DNA of 64,000 nt from Streptomyces ochraceiscleroticus (GCF_000720485.1 NZ_JOAX01000033.1:1-64000), one strand, 5' to 3'; shown: positions 40,208 to 49,296, counted from the first letter of the stretch. The notes: a model not told the origin generated them from the sequence alone. Numbers and translations: made by a program.

Positions 40208-41113
40208 ATGAATGACCAGCATCCGCATTCCCACTCCGACTTCACGGAAATGGACTGGGAAGAGCTGGCCCCGGTGCTGGAGCGCGAGGCCGTACTCGCC
40301 ACGCCGATGTACGAACAGGCCGCCGACTGGCTGCGCACGCTGCTCGGCGGGGCTGAGGAACGGGCCGCGGGGGAGGCGTCCGTACGCCGCGTCTGGGACG
40401 TCGGCTCCGGTCCCGGCGTCGTCACCTGCCTGCTGGCGCGGGCCTTCCCGCACGCGGAGGTGGTGGCGGTGGACCCGGCCCCGGCGCTACTGGCCCGTGC
40501 CCGGGACCGCGCCGCGCGACTCGGCCTGGCCGACCGGTTCCGCACCCACGAGGCCGAACTGCCGGGCGACGACCTCGAAACGCTCGGCACGGCCGACCTC
40601 ATCTGGACCAGCAAGGTGCTGCACCACGTCGGCGACCAGCAGGCCGCAGTGGCACTGCTGGCCGGTCGGCTGCGCCCCGGTGGCGTACTCGCGGTGGCCG
40701 AGGGCGGCCTGCCCGACCGGATACTGCCACGCGACATCGGCATCGGCCGCCCCGGCCTGCAGGCCAGACTGGACGCGGCCCAGGAGGAGTGGTTCGCGCA
40801 GATGCGGGCCGGGCTGCCGGGTTACCGGGAAACCGTCGAGGACTGGCCCGCGCTACTGACGGCCGCGGGCCTGGCCGACACCGCCGGCCGCACCTTCCTC
40901 CTGGACCTCCCGGCTCCGCTGGACGGCACCGCCCGCGACCACATCACAGCCCGCCTCGCCCGAGCCGCCGACCAGTACGCCGACCTCCTGGACGAAACGG
41001 ACCGCAAAACCCTGACCCGCCTCACCGACCCGAAAGACGAGGCATCCGTCGCCCACCGCCCGGACGCCTTCTTCCTCACGGCCCGCACGGTGCACGCGGG
41101 GTGCGCGGAGTGA
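40208..41113 (+). CDS. Class I SAM-dependent methyltransferase
   Basis: A 301-residue methyltransferase. Motif I is VWDVGSGPGVVTCLLARAFPHAEVVAVDPAPALLARAR, post-I GLADRFRTHEAEL, and TADLIWTSKVLHHVGDQQAAVALLAGRLRPGGVLAVAEGG covers motifs II-III. A C-terminal domain of about 100 residues probably covers the active site. It begins 14 bp after the Asp23-like gene and could be the last gene of the ECF operon. Substrate unknown. Confidence 0.9.
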   Translation: MNDQHPHSHSDFTEMDWEELAPVLEREAVLATPMYEQAADWLRTLLGGAEERAAGEASVRRVWDVGSGPGVVTCLLARAFPHAEVVAVDPAPALLARARDRAARLGLADRFRTHEAELPGDDLETLGTADLIWTSKVLHHVGDQQAAVALLAGRLRPGGVLAVAEGGLPDRILPRDIGIGRPGLQARLDAAQEEWFAQMRAGLPGYRETVEDWPALLTAAGLADTAGRTFLLDLPAPLDGTARDHITARLARAADQYADLLDETDRKTLTRLTDPKDEASVAHRPDAFFLTARTVHAGCAE

Positions 41114-41233
41114 TGGCCGACAGCTCGCGGTGGTTCGGGCGTGCGGGCGTCCTTGTTGCTGCGCCGGGTTTGCGGAGTGGGGGAAATGCGGAGACCCTGG
41201 GGACGTCAGGCACCCCCATACAGGGAGGCAACC

Positions 41234-41425
41234 ATGTCCATGCTTGACAAGCTGAAGAACCTGATGAAGGGCCACCCCGACCAGACCCGGCACGGCGTTG
41301 AGAAGGCCGGTGACGCCTTCGACGCGAGGACGGGGAACAAGTACCAGAGCCAGGTGGACAAGGCTCAGGAGAAGCTGAACGATCAGACCGGCACCGGTCG
41401 GCAGCAGCGGCCCGAGGACCGGTAA
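41234..41425 (+). CDS. Small antitoxin-like protein of the MT0933/Rv0909 type
   Basis: A 63-residue hydrophilic protein (MSMLDKLKNLMKGHPDQTRH then GVEKAGDAFDARTGNKYQSQVDKAQEKLND). This matches the actinobacterial MT0933 antitoxin-like family, of which one mycobacterial member precedes a toxin gene. No toxin gene is adjacent here, so the name should not be taken as proof of function; many Streptomyces copies appear stress-related. GGGAGG lies 5 nt before the ATG, a very strong ribosome-binding site. Confidence 0.85.
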   Translation: MSMLDKLKNLMKGHPDQTRHGVEKAGDAFDARTGNKYQSQVDKAQEKLNDQTGTGRQQRPEDR

Positions 41426-41469
41426 CCCTCAGCAACGATCTCAGCACACCGCCGGCGAACCTAGAGCGA

Positions 41470-41506
41470 CGGCGCCGCCGCCCACGCGAGGTGAGCGGCG
41501 GCGCCG
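41470..41506. terminator. Bidirectional terminator hairpin
   Basis: CGGCGCCGCCGC (41470-41481) and GCGGCGGCGCCG (41495-41506) are perfect 12-bp arms, extended by one A-T pair, with a 13-nt loop. It lies between the convergent antitoxin-like gene (end 41425) and the aldo/keto reductase gene (end 41526). Confidence 0.8.
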
Positions 41507-41525
41507 TACGGTGTGAGCCGGTGGC

Positions 41526-42359
41526 TCAGGCGACGTCGAACGTGGCCGGGTCCGGACCCAGGCGCTTGTCCGCGTCCAGGCCGGCGATCGTGCTCAGGTC
41601 GTCCGCGTCCAGCTCGAAGCCGAAGACGTCGAAGTTCTCCTTGATCCGCGACGGGGTCGCGGACTTGGGGATGACGACGTTGCCGAGCTGGAGGTGCCAG
41701 CGCAGCACGATCTGGGCCGGGGTCTTGCCGTGCTTCTCGGCGAGCTTGCCGATCGTGGCGTTCTCCAGGAGGCCCTTGCCCTGGCCGAGCGGCGACCACG
41801 CCTCGGTGGCGATGTCGTGCTCGGCGTGGAAGGCGCGGGTCTCGGCCTGCTGCAGCTCGGGGTGCAGCTCGATCTGGTTGACCGCGGGGACCACCGAGGT
41901 CTCGTTCAGCAGCCGCTGGAGGTGCGGCGGCTGGAAGTTGGAGACGCCGATGGCCTTGGCACGGCCGTCCGCCTGGATCTTCTCGAACGCCTTGTAGGTG
42001 TCGACGTAGGTGTCCCGGGCCGGCAGCGGCCAGTGGATCAGGTACAGGTCGACGTAGTCCAGGCCCAGCTTGGCCAGCGAAGCGTCGAACGCGCGCAGGG
42101 TCGAGTCATAACCCTGCTCGGTGTTCCACAGCTTCGTCGTCACGAACAGCTCGTCACGGGCGATGCCGGAAGCGGCGAGGGCCTTCCCCGTGCCCTCCTC
42201 GTTGCCGTAGATCGCGGCGGTGTCGATGCTGCGGTACCCGGCCTCCAGCGCGTGGCCGACAGCGGTGAACGCCTCGTCGTCCGGGATCTGCCAGACGCCG
42301 AAGCCGAGCTGCGGCATGGTGACGCCGTTGTTGAGGGTGATGTGGGGAACCTTGCTCAC
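41526..42359 (-). CDS. Aldo/keto reductase
   Basis: A 277-residue NADPH-dependent reductase of the AKR5-like 2,5-diketo-D-gluconate reductase group. Features: MPQLGFGVWQIPD, GYRSIDTAAIYGNEEGTGKAL with catalytic Asp and Tyr, FVTTKLWN with Lys, YLIHWPLP with His, and IPKSATPSRIKENFDVFGFEL for NADPH binding. It begins with GTG at 42359. Substrates of such enzymes are aldehydes, ketosugars or keto acids. Confidence 0.93.
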   Translation of the reverse strand: MSKVPHITLNNGVTMPQLGFGVWQIPDDEAFTAVGHALEAGYRSIDTAAIYGNEEGTGKALAASGIARDELFVTTKLWNTEQGYDSTLRAFDASLAKLGLDYVDLYLIHWPLPARDTYVDTYKAFEKIQADGRAKAIGVSNFQPPHLQRLLNETSVVPAVNQIELHPELQQAETRAFHAEHDIATEAWSPLGQGKGLLENATIGKLAEKHGKTPAQIVLRWHLQLGNVVIPKSATPSRIKENFDVFGFELDADDLSTIAGLDADKRLGPDPATFDVA

Positions 42360-42514
42360 GAGCGAATCGGTCCTTTGGTCGGCGTACAGATGCTACGAGA
42401 CTCAACGGTCATCGGACGGCACACATTCCCGCGCACGCCGACGGAGTGAGACGGACCGAGACGGGCTGAGCCGTCACCCACTTCGGCTCGTACCTCCGTT
42501 CGAAGAGTGCCGAG

Positions 42515-44341
42515 TTACCGCTCGTACAGCGCCGCTACCTCGGCCTCGTACGCCGTCTCGATCGCCTTCCGCTTCAGCTTCAGCGACGGCGTCAGCAGCC
42601 CGTGCTCCTCGCTGAACTGGCTGGCCAGAATGCGGAACGTACGGATCGACTCGGCCTGCGAGACGAGCGTGTTCGCGGCGACCACGGCCCGCCGGATCTC
42701 GGTCTCCAGGTCCGGGTCGCGCACCAGGTCGGTCGCCGGCAGGGACGGCTTGCCGCGCATCTGCAGCCAGTGCGTCACCGCCTCCGCGTCCAGCGTGACC
42801 AGCGCGGCGACGTACGGCCGGTCGTTGCCGAGCACGATGCACTGGGCGACGAGCGGGTGCGCCCGTACCCGCTCCTCCAGCGGTACCGGCGAGATCGTCT
42901 TGCCGCCGGAGGTCACCAGGATCTCCTTCTTGCGGCCGATGATCGTGAGGTACCCGTCCTCGTCGAGCTGCCCGAGGTCACCGGTGGCCAGCCAGCCGTC
43001 GTGCAGTACGGCGTCGGTGGCCTTGGGGTCGTTGAGGTAACCCTGGAAGACCTGGCCGCCGTGCACCCACACCTCGTTGTCGTCCGCGATGTGCACGGTC
43101 GTACCGGGGATGGGCAGTCCGACCGTGCCGAACCGGGTCTGCTCGGGCGGGTTGGCGGTGGCCGCGGCGGTGGACTCCGTCAGGCCGTACCCCTCGTAGA
43201 TCGTGACGCCCGCGCCCTCCCAGAAGAGGCCGAGCCGGCGCTCCATGGCCGAGCCGCCCGACATCGCGTGCCGGACCCGGCCGCCCATCGCCGCCCGGAC
43301 CTTGCTGTAGACGAGCTTGTCGAAGAGCTGGTGCTGCATGCGCAGGCCCGCGCCGGGCCCGGAGCCGGTACCGAACGCCTTGTGCTCCATCGCCTCGGCG
43401 TACCGTCGCGCCACGTCGACGGCCTTGTCGAAGGGGCCGACCTTGCCGTCCGCCTCGGCCTTCCGCCGTGCCGCCGCGAACACCTTCTCGAAGATGTAGG
43501 GCACCGCGAGGATGAAGCTCGGCTTGAAGGACTGCAGGTCGGGGAGGAGTGCGGTGGCCGAGAGGTTCGGCTGGTGGCCGAGCTTCACGCGGCCGCGGAT
43601 CGCGGCGACCTGCACCATCCGCCCGAAGACATGCGCCAGCGGCAGGAAGAGCAGGGTGGACGCCTCGTCGCCGGGCTTGGAGTGGAAGACCTGCTCGTAC
43701 CGTGCGACGACGTTGTCGGCCTCGGCCATGAAGTTGGCGTGGCTGATCACGCAGCCCTTGGGGCGGCCGGTGGTGCCGGAGGTGTAGATGACGGTCGCGG
43801 GCGCGTCCGGGGTGACCGCCATCCGGTGCCGGTGCACGACGTCGTCCTCGATGTGCCGCCCGGCCTCGACCAGCTCGGCCACCGGGTCCTCGTCCAGCTG
43901 CCACAGCAGACGCAGATGCGGCAGCCGGCCGATGACCGACCCGATGGTCATGGCGTGGTCCTCGTGCTCGACCAGGCAGGAGGAGACGGCCGAGTCGTGC
44001 AGCATCCAGAAGACCTGCTCGGCGGAGGAAGTCGGGTACAGCGGTACCGGCTGCGCACCCACCGCCCACAGGGCGAAGTCGAACAGCGTCCACTCGTACC
44101 GCGTCCGCGACATGATCCCGACGCGGTCGCCGAACCGCACGCCCTGGGCCAGCAGCCCCTTGGCGAGCGCCATGACCTCGTCGCGGAACTGCGCGGCGCT
44201 GACGTCCTCCCAGCGTCCCGCGTCGTCCTTACGGCAGAGCGCGACCTGGTCGGGGCCGGACTCGGCATTTTCGAAGACGGCGTCCGCCAGACCGCCGACC
44301 CGGGGCGCCGTCGCCAGTGGGGGGACGGAGTACTCGCGCAA
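42515..44341 (-). CDS. Long-chain fatty acid--CoA ligase (AMP-forming)
   Basis: A 608-residue ANL-superfamily acyl-CoA synthetase. The P-loop is VIYTSGTTGRPKGCVISH (residues 184-201), then IYEGYGLTESTAAAT, GWLATGDLGQLDEDGYLTIIGRKKEILVTSGGKTISP. The length and the split between N-terminal and C-terminal lids match FadD15-like ligases. I start it at a TTG (LREYSVPPLA), which has GAGGAG about 10 nt upstream and matches the usual N-terminus; an upstream ATG at 44437 adds an unconserved stretch. It activates long-chain fatty acids. Confidence 0.93.
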   Translation of the reverse strand: MREYSVPPLATAPRVGGLADAVFENAESGPDQVALCRKDDAGRWEDVSAAQFRDEVMALAKGLLAQGVRFGDRVGIMSRTRYEWTLFDFALWAVGAQPVPLYPTSSAEQVFWMLHDSAVSSCLVEHEDHAMTIGSVIGRLPHLRLLWQLDEDPVAELVEAGRHIEDDVVHRHRMAVTPDAPATVIYTSGTTGRPKGCVISHANFMAEADNVVARYEQVFHSKPGDEASTLLFLPLAHVFGRMVQVAAIRGRVKLGHQPNLSATALLPDLQSFKPSFILAVPYIFEKVFAAARRKAEADGKVGPFDKAVDVARRYAEAMEHKAFGTGSGPGAGLRMQHQLFDKLVYSKVRAAMGGRVRHAMSGGSAMERRLGLFWEGAGVTIYEGYGLTESTAAATANPPEQTRFGTVGLPIPGTTVHIADDNEVWVHGGQVFQGYLNDPKATDAVLHDGWLATGDLGQLDEDGYLTIIGRKKEILVTSGGKTISPVPLEERVRAHPLVAQCIVLGNDRPYVAALVTLDAEAVTHWLQMRGKPSLPATDLVRDPDLETEIRRAVVAANTLVSQAESIRTFRILASQFSEEHGLLTPSLKLKRKAIETAYEAEVAALYER

Positions 44342-44773
44342 TGACCCGCTCCTCGTGGTGCTCCATGCAGCGCCGCGACCGTACCCCACGAGAGCGACCG
44401 AACGGCAGCGACTGCCAAACGTCCGAACCGTTGCCATAGGCCCTGGTCATCCGGCGAAAACGGTCTACTCTCGGAGAACCCCGGACATGAACCCGCCAGT
44501 AACATGCCGAACGATCACGCCACAGGGACCGTTTCTGCACCAAATCTTTCCGATTGGAATCAGCCATGGCGAGGGCAGGGGTGGCCGACTGGCCTCTTGC
44601 GGCGCTGGCGCCGTGACGCACAAAACGCCCGGTGGGTGCCAAACCCGATGAATTGAGCGGCCGTCTTAGGTTCTTCGCAGGTCAGATGGGGTCGGCTGCT
44701 GACACCGCCCCGTGCCTGCCAGCACGTCGGGGGCGCGGCCTTGGGTGGCGCGGGCGGGTGGGTTTGGCGGGTG
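44342..44773. other. 432-bp gap between ligase and hydrolase genes
   Basis: No gene is supported on either strand. It contains the promoter of the ligase, which I cannot place with confidence, and small dyads (CGGCGC-TG-GCGCCG at 44600-44613; CGTGC-CTGCCA-GCACG near 44711) that may help terminate the leftward hydrolase transcript. Confidence 0.4.
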
Positions 44774-45712
44774 TCAGTCGTCGTCGGCGATGAAGTCTGC
44801 TATCGCGGCAGCGATAGCTTCGGGCTGCTCGTCGGGGATGAAGTGTCCGGCGTCGGGCACGACGATTCGGGTGGTGTTGTCGGCCCATGGGCTGAGGGAG
44901 GCGGCCATGTCCGGAACGGAGCCGTGGCTGCTGGAGATTCCGAGGATGGGCACGGTCAGGTGCCGCCACTTGAGCGCCTCGCGGTTCTTGCGCGCCGACT
45001 CCGCGGCGTCTCGGTAGTACGCGAGGGAAGCGCGCAGGCCGCCGTCGACGGCGACGGCCGCCGCGTAGTGGTCGAGCTCGGCGTCGTCGAACGTGTCGGG
45101 AGACAGGGCCTTCACCTTCAGGAACCAGCCGACGTACTCGCGTTCGCGGCCGGCAAGCAGCGCCTCGGGCAGGTCGGGCACGATGTGGAACGCGAAATGC
45201 CACGTTTTCCACGCTTGATCCGGGTCGGTGGGAATCGCCTCCGGGAGAGTGATACCGGGAATCCCGGCGTCGAGCAGAGCGACCCCGCGCAGGTGGCTCT
45301 CGAAGTTGAGGGCGAGGGAGAAAGCGACCCAGGCGCCGATGTCGTGGGCGACCAGGGAGTAAGTCGACACTCCGAGAGCCTTCACGGCGGTGTGGACGTG
45401 CGCGGCGACCGCGTGCGTGTCGTAGCTGCCTTTTGGACGCTCGGAGTGGCCCTGACCCGGCAGGTCGATCGCGATGACGCGGAACCGGTGGGTGAGGCCG
45501 GGCATCACCTTTCGCCAGGCCCACCAGGTTTGCGGGAACCCGGCGAGCAGAACGACGGCCGGGCCGCTCGGCCGTCCGCCTTCGACGGCATGAAGGCGGA
45601 CGCCGTCCGCGTCGACCCAGCGGTGAGTGAATCCGGCCAGATGCTGCAGGGGCAGGTCGCGGATGGGGTTGCTTTCGGAGACATGCGGAGTGCTGGTTGC
45701 TGGGCCGGTCAC
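44774..45712 (-). CDS. Epoxide-hydrolase-like alpha/beta hydrolase
   Basis: A 312-residue alpha/beta hydrolase. The elbow is VAHDIGAW with Asp124 as nucleophile, indicating the epoxide hydrolase/haloalkanoate dehalogenase branch instead of a serine hydrolase. AGFPQTWWAWRKVMPGL carries the usual HGFP region with His replaced by Ala, IDLPGQGHSERPKGSYD is typical, and the late His is in PDAGHFIPDEQPE. The GTG at 45712 has GGAGG upstream. It diverges from a TetR gene across a palindromic operator and is probably controlled by it. Confidence 0.88.
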   Translation of the reverse strand: MTGPATSTPHVSESNPIRDLPLQHLAGFTHRWVDADGVRLHAVEGGRPSGPAVVLLAGFPQTWWAWRKVMPGLTHRFRVIAIDLPGQGHSERPKGSYDTHAVAAHVHTAVKALGVSTYSLVAHDIGAWVAFSLALNFESHLRGVALLDAGIPGITLPEAIPTDPDQAWKTWHFAFHIVPDLPEALLAGREREYVGWFLKVKALSPDTFDDAELDHYAAAVAVDGGLRASLAYYRDAAESARKNREALKWRHLTVPILGISSSHGSVPDMAASLSPWADNTTRIVVPDAGHFIPDEQPEAIAAAIADFIADDD

Positions 45713-45849
45713 GGGGATCCTCCATCGGTGTCAGGTGTGCGGTCGGGACGGTGTAGCTGACGGCGGTGGCTGGGACCACGTGGTGTGTTTCTCGCGCGGT
45801 CGCGAGTGCGCGGCATGCCTGGCCCATGACCACGCTTGAAGGCTAACGC

Positions 45850-45873
45850 ATCTTGAACTAACCAGTTCAAGAT
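45850..45873 (+). promoter_or_regulatory. TetR operator between hydrolase and TetR genes
   Basis: ATCTTGAACT (45850-45859) and AGTTCAAGAT (45864-45873) are perfect 10-bp arms around AACC. The site lies 54 bp upstream of the preferred TetR start and 137 bp from the divergent hydrolase start. It is the likely binding site of the TetR protein. Confidence 0.75.
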
Positions 45874-45927
45874 AGAATGGTGCGCAACGTAGTCCGAACC
45901 ATCGACGCATCGGCAAGGAAGTGCCGC

Positions 45928-46512
45928 GTGGCAGGCAAGAAGCAGTTCGACATGGACGCGGCGCTCGACGCCGCGATGATCCAGTTCTGGCGCGACGGCT
46001 ACGCCGACACCTCATTGGACGTTTTGTCTCGGACAACTGGCCTGAACCGCAGTTCCATCTACTCCTCCCTGGGCGACAAGGACACGCTCTTCCTGCGCTG
46101 CCTGGATCTCTACGCTGCGCGCTATGGCGAGAAGTACGACGCCGCCCTGTCGTGTGCAGCCTCGGAACCCGTTGCCGCTGTTCGTGCGTTCTTCGACGTC
46201 ACCCTCGAGCGCATCGCCGATCCCGAACTACCTGATGGATGCCTGATTGCCCAGTCAGCCATGGCAATTCCAGTGCTGAGTCCGAGCGTCGCAGCGCACG
46301 CCAAGCAGGCGCTCGGCTTCCAGCGCCTGCGCCTGCGCGCCGCGCTGAAGGCCGGCCGACTGTCCGACCAGGACGCCGAGGCCTTCGCTGTACACGCGGC
46401 GGCCGTGAACCAGTCGCTCGCCGTCATGAGCAGGGCCGGGGCGAGCCCGGCGCAGCTCCTGGCCATCGTGGGCGTGACCGTTGACGCGCTGTCGCAGGCG
46501 CTGCGCGCGTAA
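45928..46512 (+). CDS. TetR family transcriptional regulator
   Basis: A 194-residue regulator. The HTH is at residues about 5-50 (FDMDAALDAAMIQFWRDGYADTSLDVLSRTTGLNRSSIYSSLGDKDTLFLRCLDLY). The ligand domain has LPDGCLIAQSAM and is in the TetR_C group near AcrR-like proteins with a Cys. The GTG at 45928 has AAGGAAG 6 nt upstream; an ATG at 45877 would add 17 unconserved residues. Codon use is less GC-biased than in most neighbours, consistent with acquisition along with the hydrolase. Confidence 0.9.
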   Translation: MAGKKQFDMDAALDAAMIQFWRDGYADTSLDVLSRTTGLNRSSIYSSLGDKDTLFLRCLDLYAARYGEKYDAALSCAASEPVAAVRAFFDVTLERIADPELPDGCLIAQSAMAIPVLSPSVAAHAKQALGFQRLRLRAALKAGRLSDQDAEAFAVHAAAVNQSLAVMSRAGASPAQLLAIVGVTVDALSQALRA

Positions 46513-46563
46513 CGAATCTGAACAGCCGCTACAGCCGTCGGACTCGCAGCCTGGTACGCACAG

Positions 46564-47060
46564 TCATTTCATGAGTTCGAGGCGCGCGCGGTAGTGGTGC
46601 CAACGGGCTCGGGCCTGGTGGCTTCGTCGCCAACCGGACCAGGCCAGGTGGAACGCGAGGTCCGTGGCCTGTGGTATTCGCCGTGTGATCACGGTGGGAA
46701 GGCGCTGGATCTCGGGGACGGTAGTAGGCCAGTTCGCCCGTGCTGATCGAGCGGCGGATGAGCAGGTGGTGGCACGGGTGAGGCTGTGGCGATCCACGCC
46801 CAGTCGTAGAGGCGCCGTCCCTTCGAGCCGTTTCCGGCCGAGCGCCGGTTCCACCCGTGCGGCTCGACCAGGCCGAGCGCCGCATAGGCGCGCATCTTCT
46901 GGTGCCCGGAGGTCGTGATCCGGAAGTCGCGGCCGATGGCGAAGATGTAGCCGATTCCGCGCTGGGGCCGCAGGGGCGAACGCCTCCACCGCGATCAGCG
47001 CAGTGCCGACCGTGAGCAGCCGCCGGTCATCAGCGTGGCCGGCGATCGAGCGCCGACGCG
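46564..47060 (-). pseudogene. Degraded IS701-type transposase
   Basis: Three reading frames on the minus strand carry pieces of one transposase. About 46868-46975 reads GYIFAIGRDFRITTSGHQKM; about 46795-46895 reads SAGNGSKGRRLYDWAWI, close to the SAGxGxKGxRxYDWA motif of IS701 transposases; and 46564-46640 reads LAWSGWRRSHQARARWHHYR, a C-terminus typical of the family. At least two frameshifts separate them and the N-terminal half with DDE residues is missing. No terminal repeats are recognisable. It marks past insertion in this accessory island. Confidence 0.75.
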
Positions 47061-47076
47061 GGGACGGGGCCGGTGT

Positions 47077-47140
47077 GTCGGTTGGTTGTCGGTGGTTGTC
47101 GGCGGTGGTCGGTGATCTGTCGGTGGTCTGTCGATGGCTG
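47077..47140. repeat. Six 10-11-bp GT-rich tandem repeats
   Basis: Consecutive units are GTCGGTTGGTT, GTCGGTGGTT, GTCGGCGGTG, GTCGGTGATCT, GTCGGTGGTCT and GTCGATGGCTG. The strand is G/T-rich. The array lies between the transposase remnant and the monooxygenase gene. Confidence 0.7.
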
Positions 47141-47282
47141 CCGGGACATTGGAGCTGGTCGGCGCCGGCCATCAACGGCGCCGGCCACCCGCATCGCATC
47201 GTCCCGGCTCACTGGAGCGGCGCTCCCGGCGTGACCCGCCGGGGGGGCCGCCCAGCGGTCCACGATCAGAAAGGAAGCCACC

Positions 47283-48422
47283 ATGACCACTCACGTCACG
47301 ATCATCGGCGCCGGGCTCGGCGGCCTCATGCTCGCCCGCGTCCTGCACGTCCACGGAATACCGTCCACGGTCTACGAGGCGGAGCCCTCCCCGGCTGCGC
47401 GTTCGCAGGGCGGGATGCTCGACATCCACGACTACAACGGGCAACTCGCCCTCGAAGCAGCCGGCTTGATGGACGAGTTCCGTGGCCTCGTCCTGGAGGG
47501 CCGCCAGGCAATGCGGGTCCTCGCCCCGGACGGGACCGTCCTGTTCGAGAAGGCCGACGATGGTACGGGGGGACGCCCCGAGGTGCAACGCGGCGAGCTG
47601 CGACAGATCCTGCTCGACTCGCTCCCGGCCGGCACCGTCCAGTGGGGGCACAAGGTCAGCAGCGCCCGTACCCTCGGTGAGGGGCGCCACGAGGTGACGT
47701 TCGCCGACGGCAGCACCGTCGTCACCGGCCTGCTGGTCGGCGCGGACGGCGCATGGTCACGGGTCCGGCCGCTGCTCTCCGCCGCCACACCCGAGTACAC
47801 CGGCAAGTCGGTCGTCGAGACCTACCTGTTCGACGCCGACACCCGGCACCCCGCCGCCGCGAAAACGGTCGGCGGCGGGTCGATGATGGCGCTCACGCCG
47901 GGCAGGGAGATCTTCGCGCACCGGGAACGGGGCGACACGCTGCACGCCTACGTGGGGCTGTCCGAGCCGCAGGACTGGTTCGCCGTCATCGATTTCGCCG
48001 ATGCCGCCGTGGCCACCGCGCGGATCGGGCAGGAATTCGACGGCTGGGCGCCGGAGCTCACCGCGCTGATCACTGACGGCGACATCGCGCCGGTACTGCG
48101 CCCCCTCTACGCTCTGCCGACCGGACACCGGTGGGACCGGGTGCCGGGGGTGACCCTGCTCGGCGACGCCGCCCACCTCTCGGCCCCGAACGGCGAAGGC
48201 GCCAACCTGGCCATGCTCGACGGCGCCGAACTCGGCAAGGCCATCGCCGCGCACCCCGACGACATCGAGGCCGCGCTCACCGAACACGAGCAAGCGATGT
48301 TCCCCCGCAGCGCCGAGGCCGCCCACCTCTTCGATGGCGCCGACGCCGACGGGATCGACTCCGACAACATCACAGTCCACGACCTGGTCACCGCGTTCAC
48401 CCGGCAGGAGCAGTCCACATAA
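47283..48422 (+). CDS. FAD-dependent monooxygenase, TetX-like
   Basis: A 379-residue class A flavoprotein monooxygenase. The FAD-binding GxGxxG is GAGLGG (9-14), with E32 at the end of strand 2 (VYEAEPS), the middle motif is LLVGADGAWSRVRPLL, and the C-terminal FAD motif is LLGDAAHLSAPNGEGANLAMLDGAEL. SQGGMLDIHDYNGQLALEAAGL is strongly reminiscent of Tet(X) and related enzymes, which hydroxylate tetracyclines. Actual substrate range cannot be inferred. GGAAG precedes the ATG by about 6 nt. It is in an accessory island beside an IS remnant. Confidence 0.88.
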   Translation: MTTHVTIIGAGLGGLMLARVLHVHGIPSTVYEAEPSPAARSQGGMLDIHDYNGQLALEAAGLMDEFRGLVLEGRQAMRVLAPDGTVLFEKADDGTGGRPEVQRGELRQILLDSLPAGTVQWGHKVSSARTLGEGRHEVTFADGSTVVTGLLVGADGAWSRVRPLLSAATPEYTGKSVVETYLFDADTRHPAAAKTVGGGSMMALTPGREIFAHRERGDTLHAYVGLSEPQDWFAVIDFADAAVATARIGQEFDGWAPELTALITDGDIAPVLRPLYALPTGHRWDRVPGVTLLGDAAHLSAPNGEGANLAMLDGAELGKAIAAHPDDIEAALTEHEQAMFPRSAEAAHLFDGADADGIDSDNITVHDLVTAFTRQEQST

Positions 48423-48738
48423 GGCCTTTTGACAGGGGGAGTTCGCCGCCGTACGCCTCGAGGCTGTCGGACAGAGGGTGCGGACGGGCATGGCGGGCGA
48501 ACCGATCGGCCGAAGTGGAGCACTGGTACTCCGCAGCCTGCCCCGCCCGTCACCGTCCCAGCCCCCGAAAAGACAGGCGCAATAGGCCACTTGGAGAGGG
48601 AAAACGCAACTTCGACATGGCCCGCGGAGGCAGCTACCTTCACCTGGTCTTCGGCGATCGCCCACGGTCGCACGGGAGTTCCTTCAGGCTGAGCCACCCG
48701 CGGGCCCACACCAGGCACCCTCAACCAGGGAGAAACGC
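48423..48738. other. 316-bp gap with no recognisable element
   Basis: No gene is supported. GGAGCACTGGTACTCC at about 48515 is an imperfect dyad. GGGAGAAACGC just before 48739 is the ribosome-binding site of the next gene. I see no promoter consensus. Confidence 0.4.
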
Positions 48739-49296
48739 ATGCCCCATCTTGCTCTGTACACATTCGGCGTCCTGAAGTCACCTCTCGCCGATCCCGCACC
48801 TCTCACGCGCGAGTTCTACGACATGGGTGAGGCCGTCTACCGGAAGATCAGTCAGCACCCCGGATACCTCGCTCGTGCTGAAGCGGCAGACGGTGACCGG
48901 GGCATGCTCTTCGAGGCGGACTGGGGTGCATGGGGAGAGTTCGCCGTACCGACCTGGTACAGCAAGGGCCGTACGGTGGAAACCACCGCCCTGGCCGCGA
49001 CCCTCTCGCTCTGGACCGACCTGCGCCCCGCCTTCGACGCCATCTACACCGGTCTGCACCGTGCGGCGCTGAACAGGCGTTACGACTGGTTCGAGAGGAC
49101 AGGGCGCCCGAATTACGTGTGCTGGTGGGTCTCCGACGGCGTGATACCCACCTGGCAGGACGGGGTTTCCAGGCTGGAGCACCTCCACGACCACGGCTCC
49201 GCGCCGCACGCCTTCACCTTCCACCACTCGTTCGCCCCGGACGGAACTCCGACCAGGATCAAAGGCATTGTGCCGAAGAGCGGCCAGGTCTGCTGA
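48739..49296 (+). CDS. DUF3291 domain protein
   Basis: A 185-residue protein: LALYTFGVLKSPLADPAPLTREFYDMGEAVYRKISQHPGYLARAE, then VPTWYSKGRTVETTALAATLSLWTDLRPAFDAIYTGLHRAALNRRYDWFERTGRPNYVCWWV. This is the DUF3291 layout, related to dimeric alpha-beta barrel monooxygenase-like folds. The C-terminal third (SRLEHLHDHGSAPHAFTFHHSF) is His-rich. No activity is known for the family. It follows the monooxygenase gene and may be linked functionally. Confidence 0.85.
   Translation: MPHLALYTFGVLKSPLADPAPLTREFYDMGEAVYRKISQHPGYLARAEAADGDRGMLFEADWGAWGEFAVPTWYSKGRTVETTALAATLSLWTDLRPAFDAIYTGLHRAALNRRYDWFERTGRPNYVCWWVSDGVIPTWQDGVSRLEHLHDHGSAPHAFTFHHSFAPDGTPTRIKGIVPKSGQVC

Noticed and set aside
41234..41425. 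A toxin-antitoxin module
   Set aside because: No toxin reading frame exists on either side; the next gene is an aldo/keto reductase on the opposite strand.
47283..48422. Calling the monooxygenase a tetracycline resistance gene
   Set aside because: Motif similarity to Tet(X) alone does not establish substrate; many environmental class A monooxygenases look alike.
48131..48775. Frame bridging the monooxygenase end and the DUF3291 start
   Set aside because: Arg-rich shadow of the monooxygenase followed by unconserved intergenic sequence, without a ribosome-binding site.
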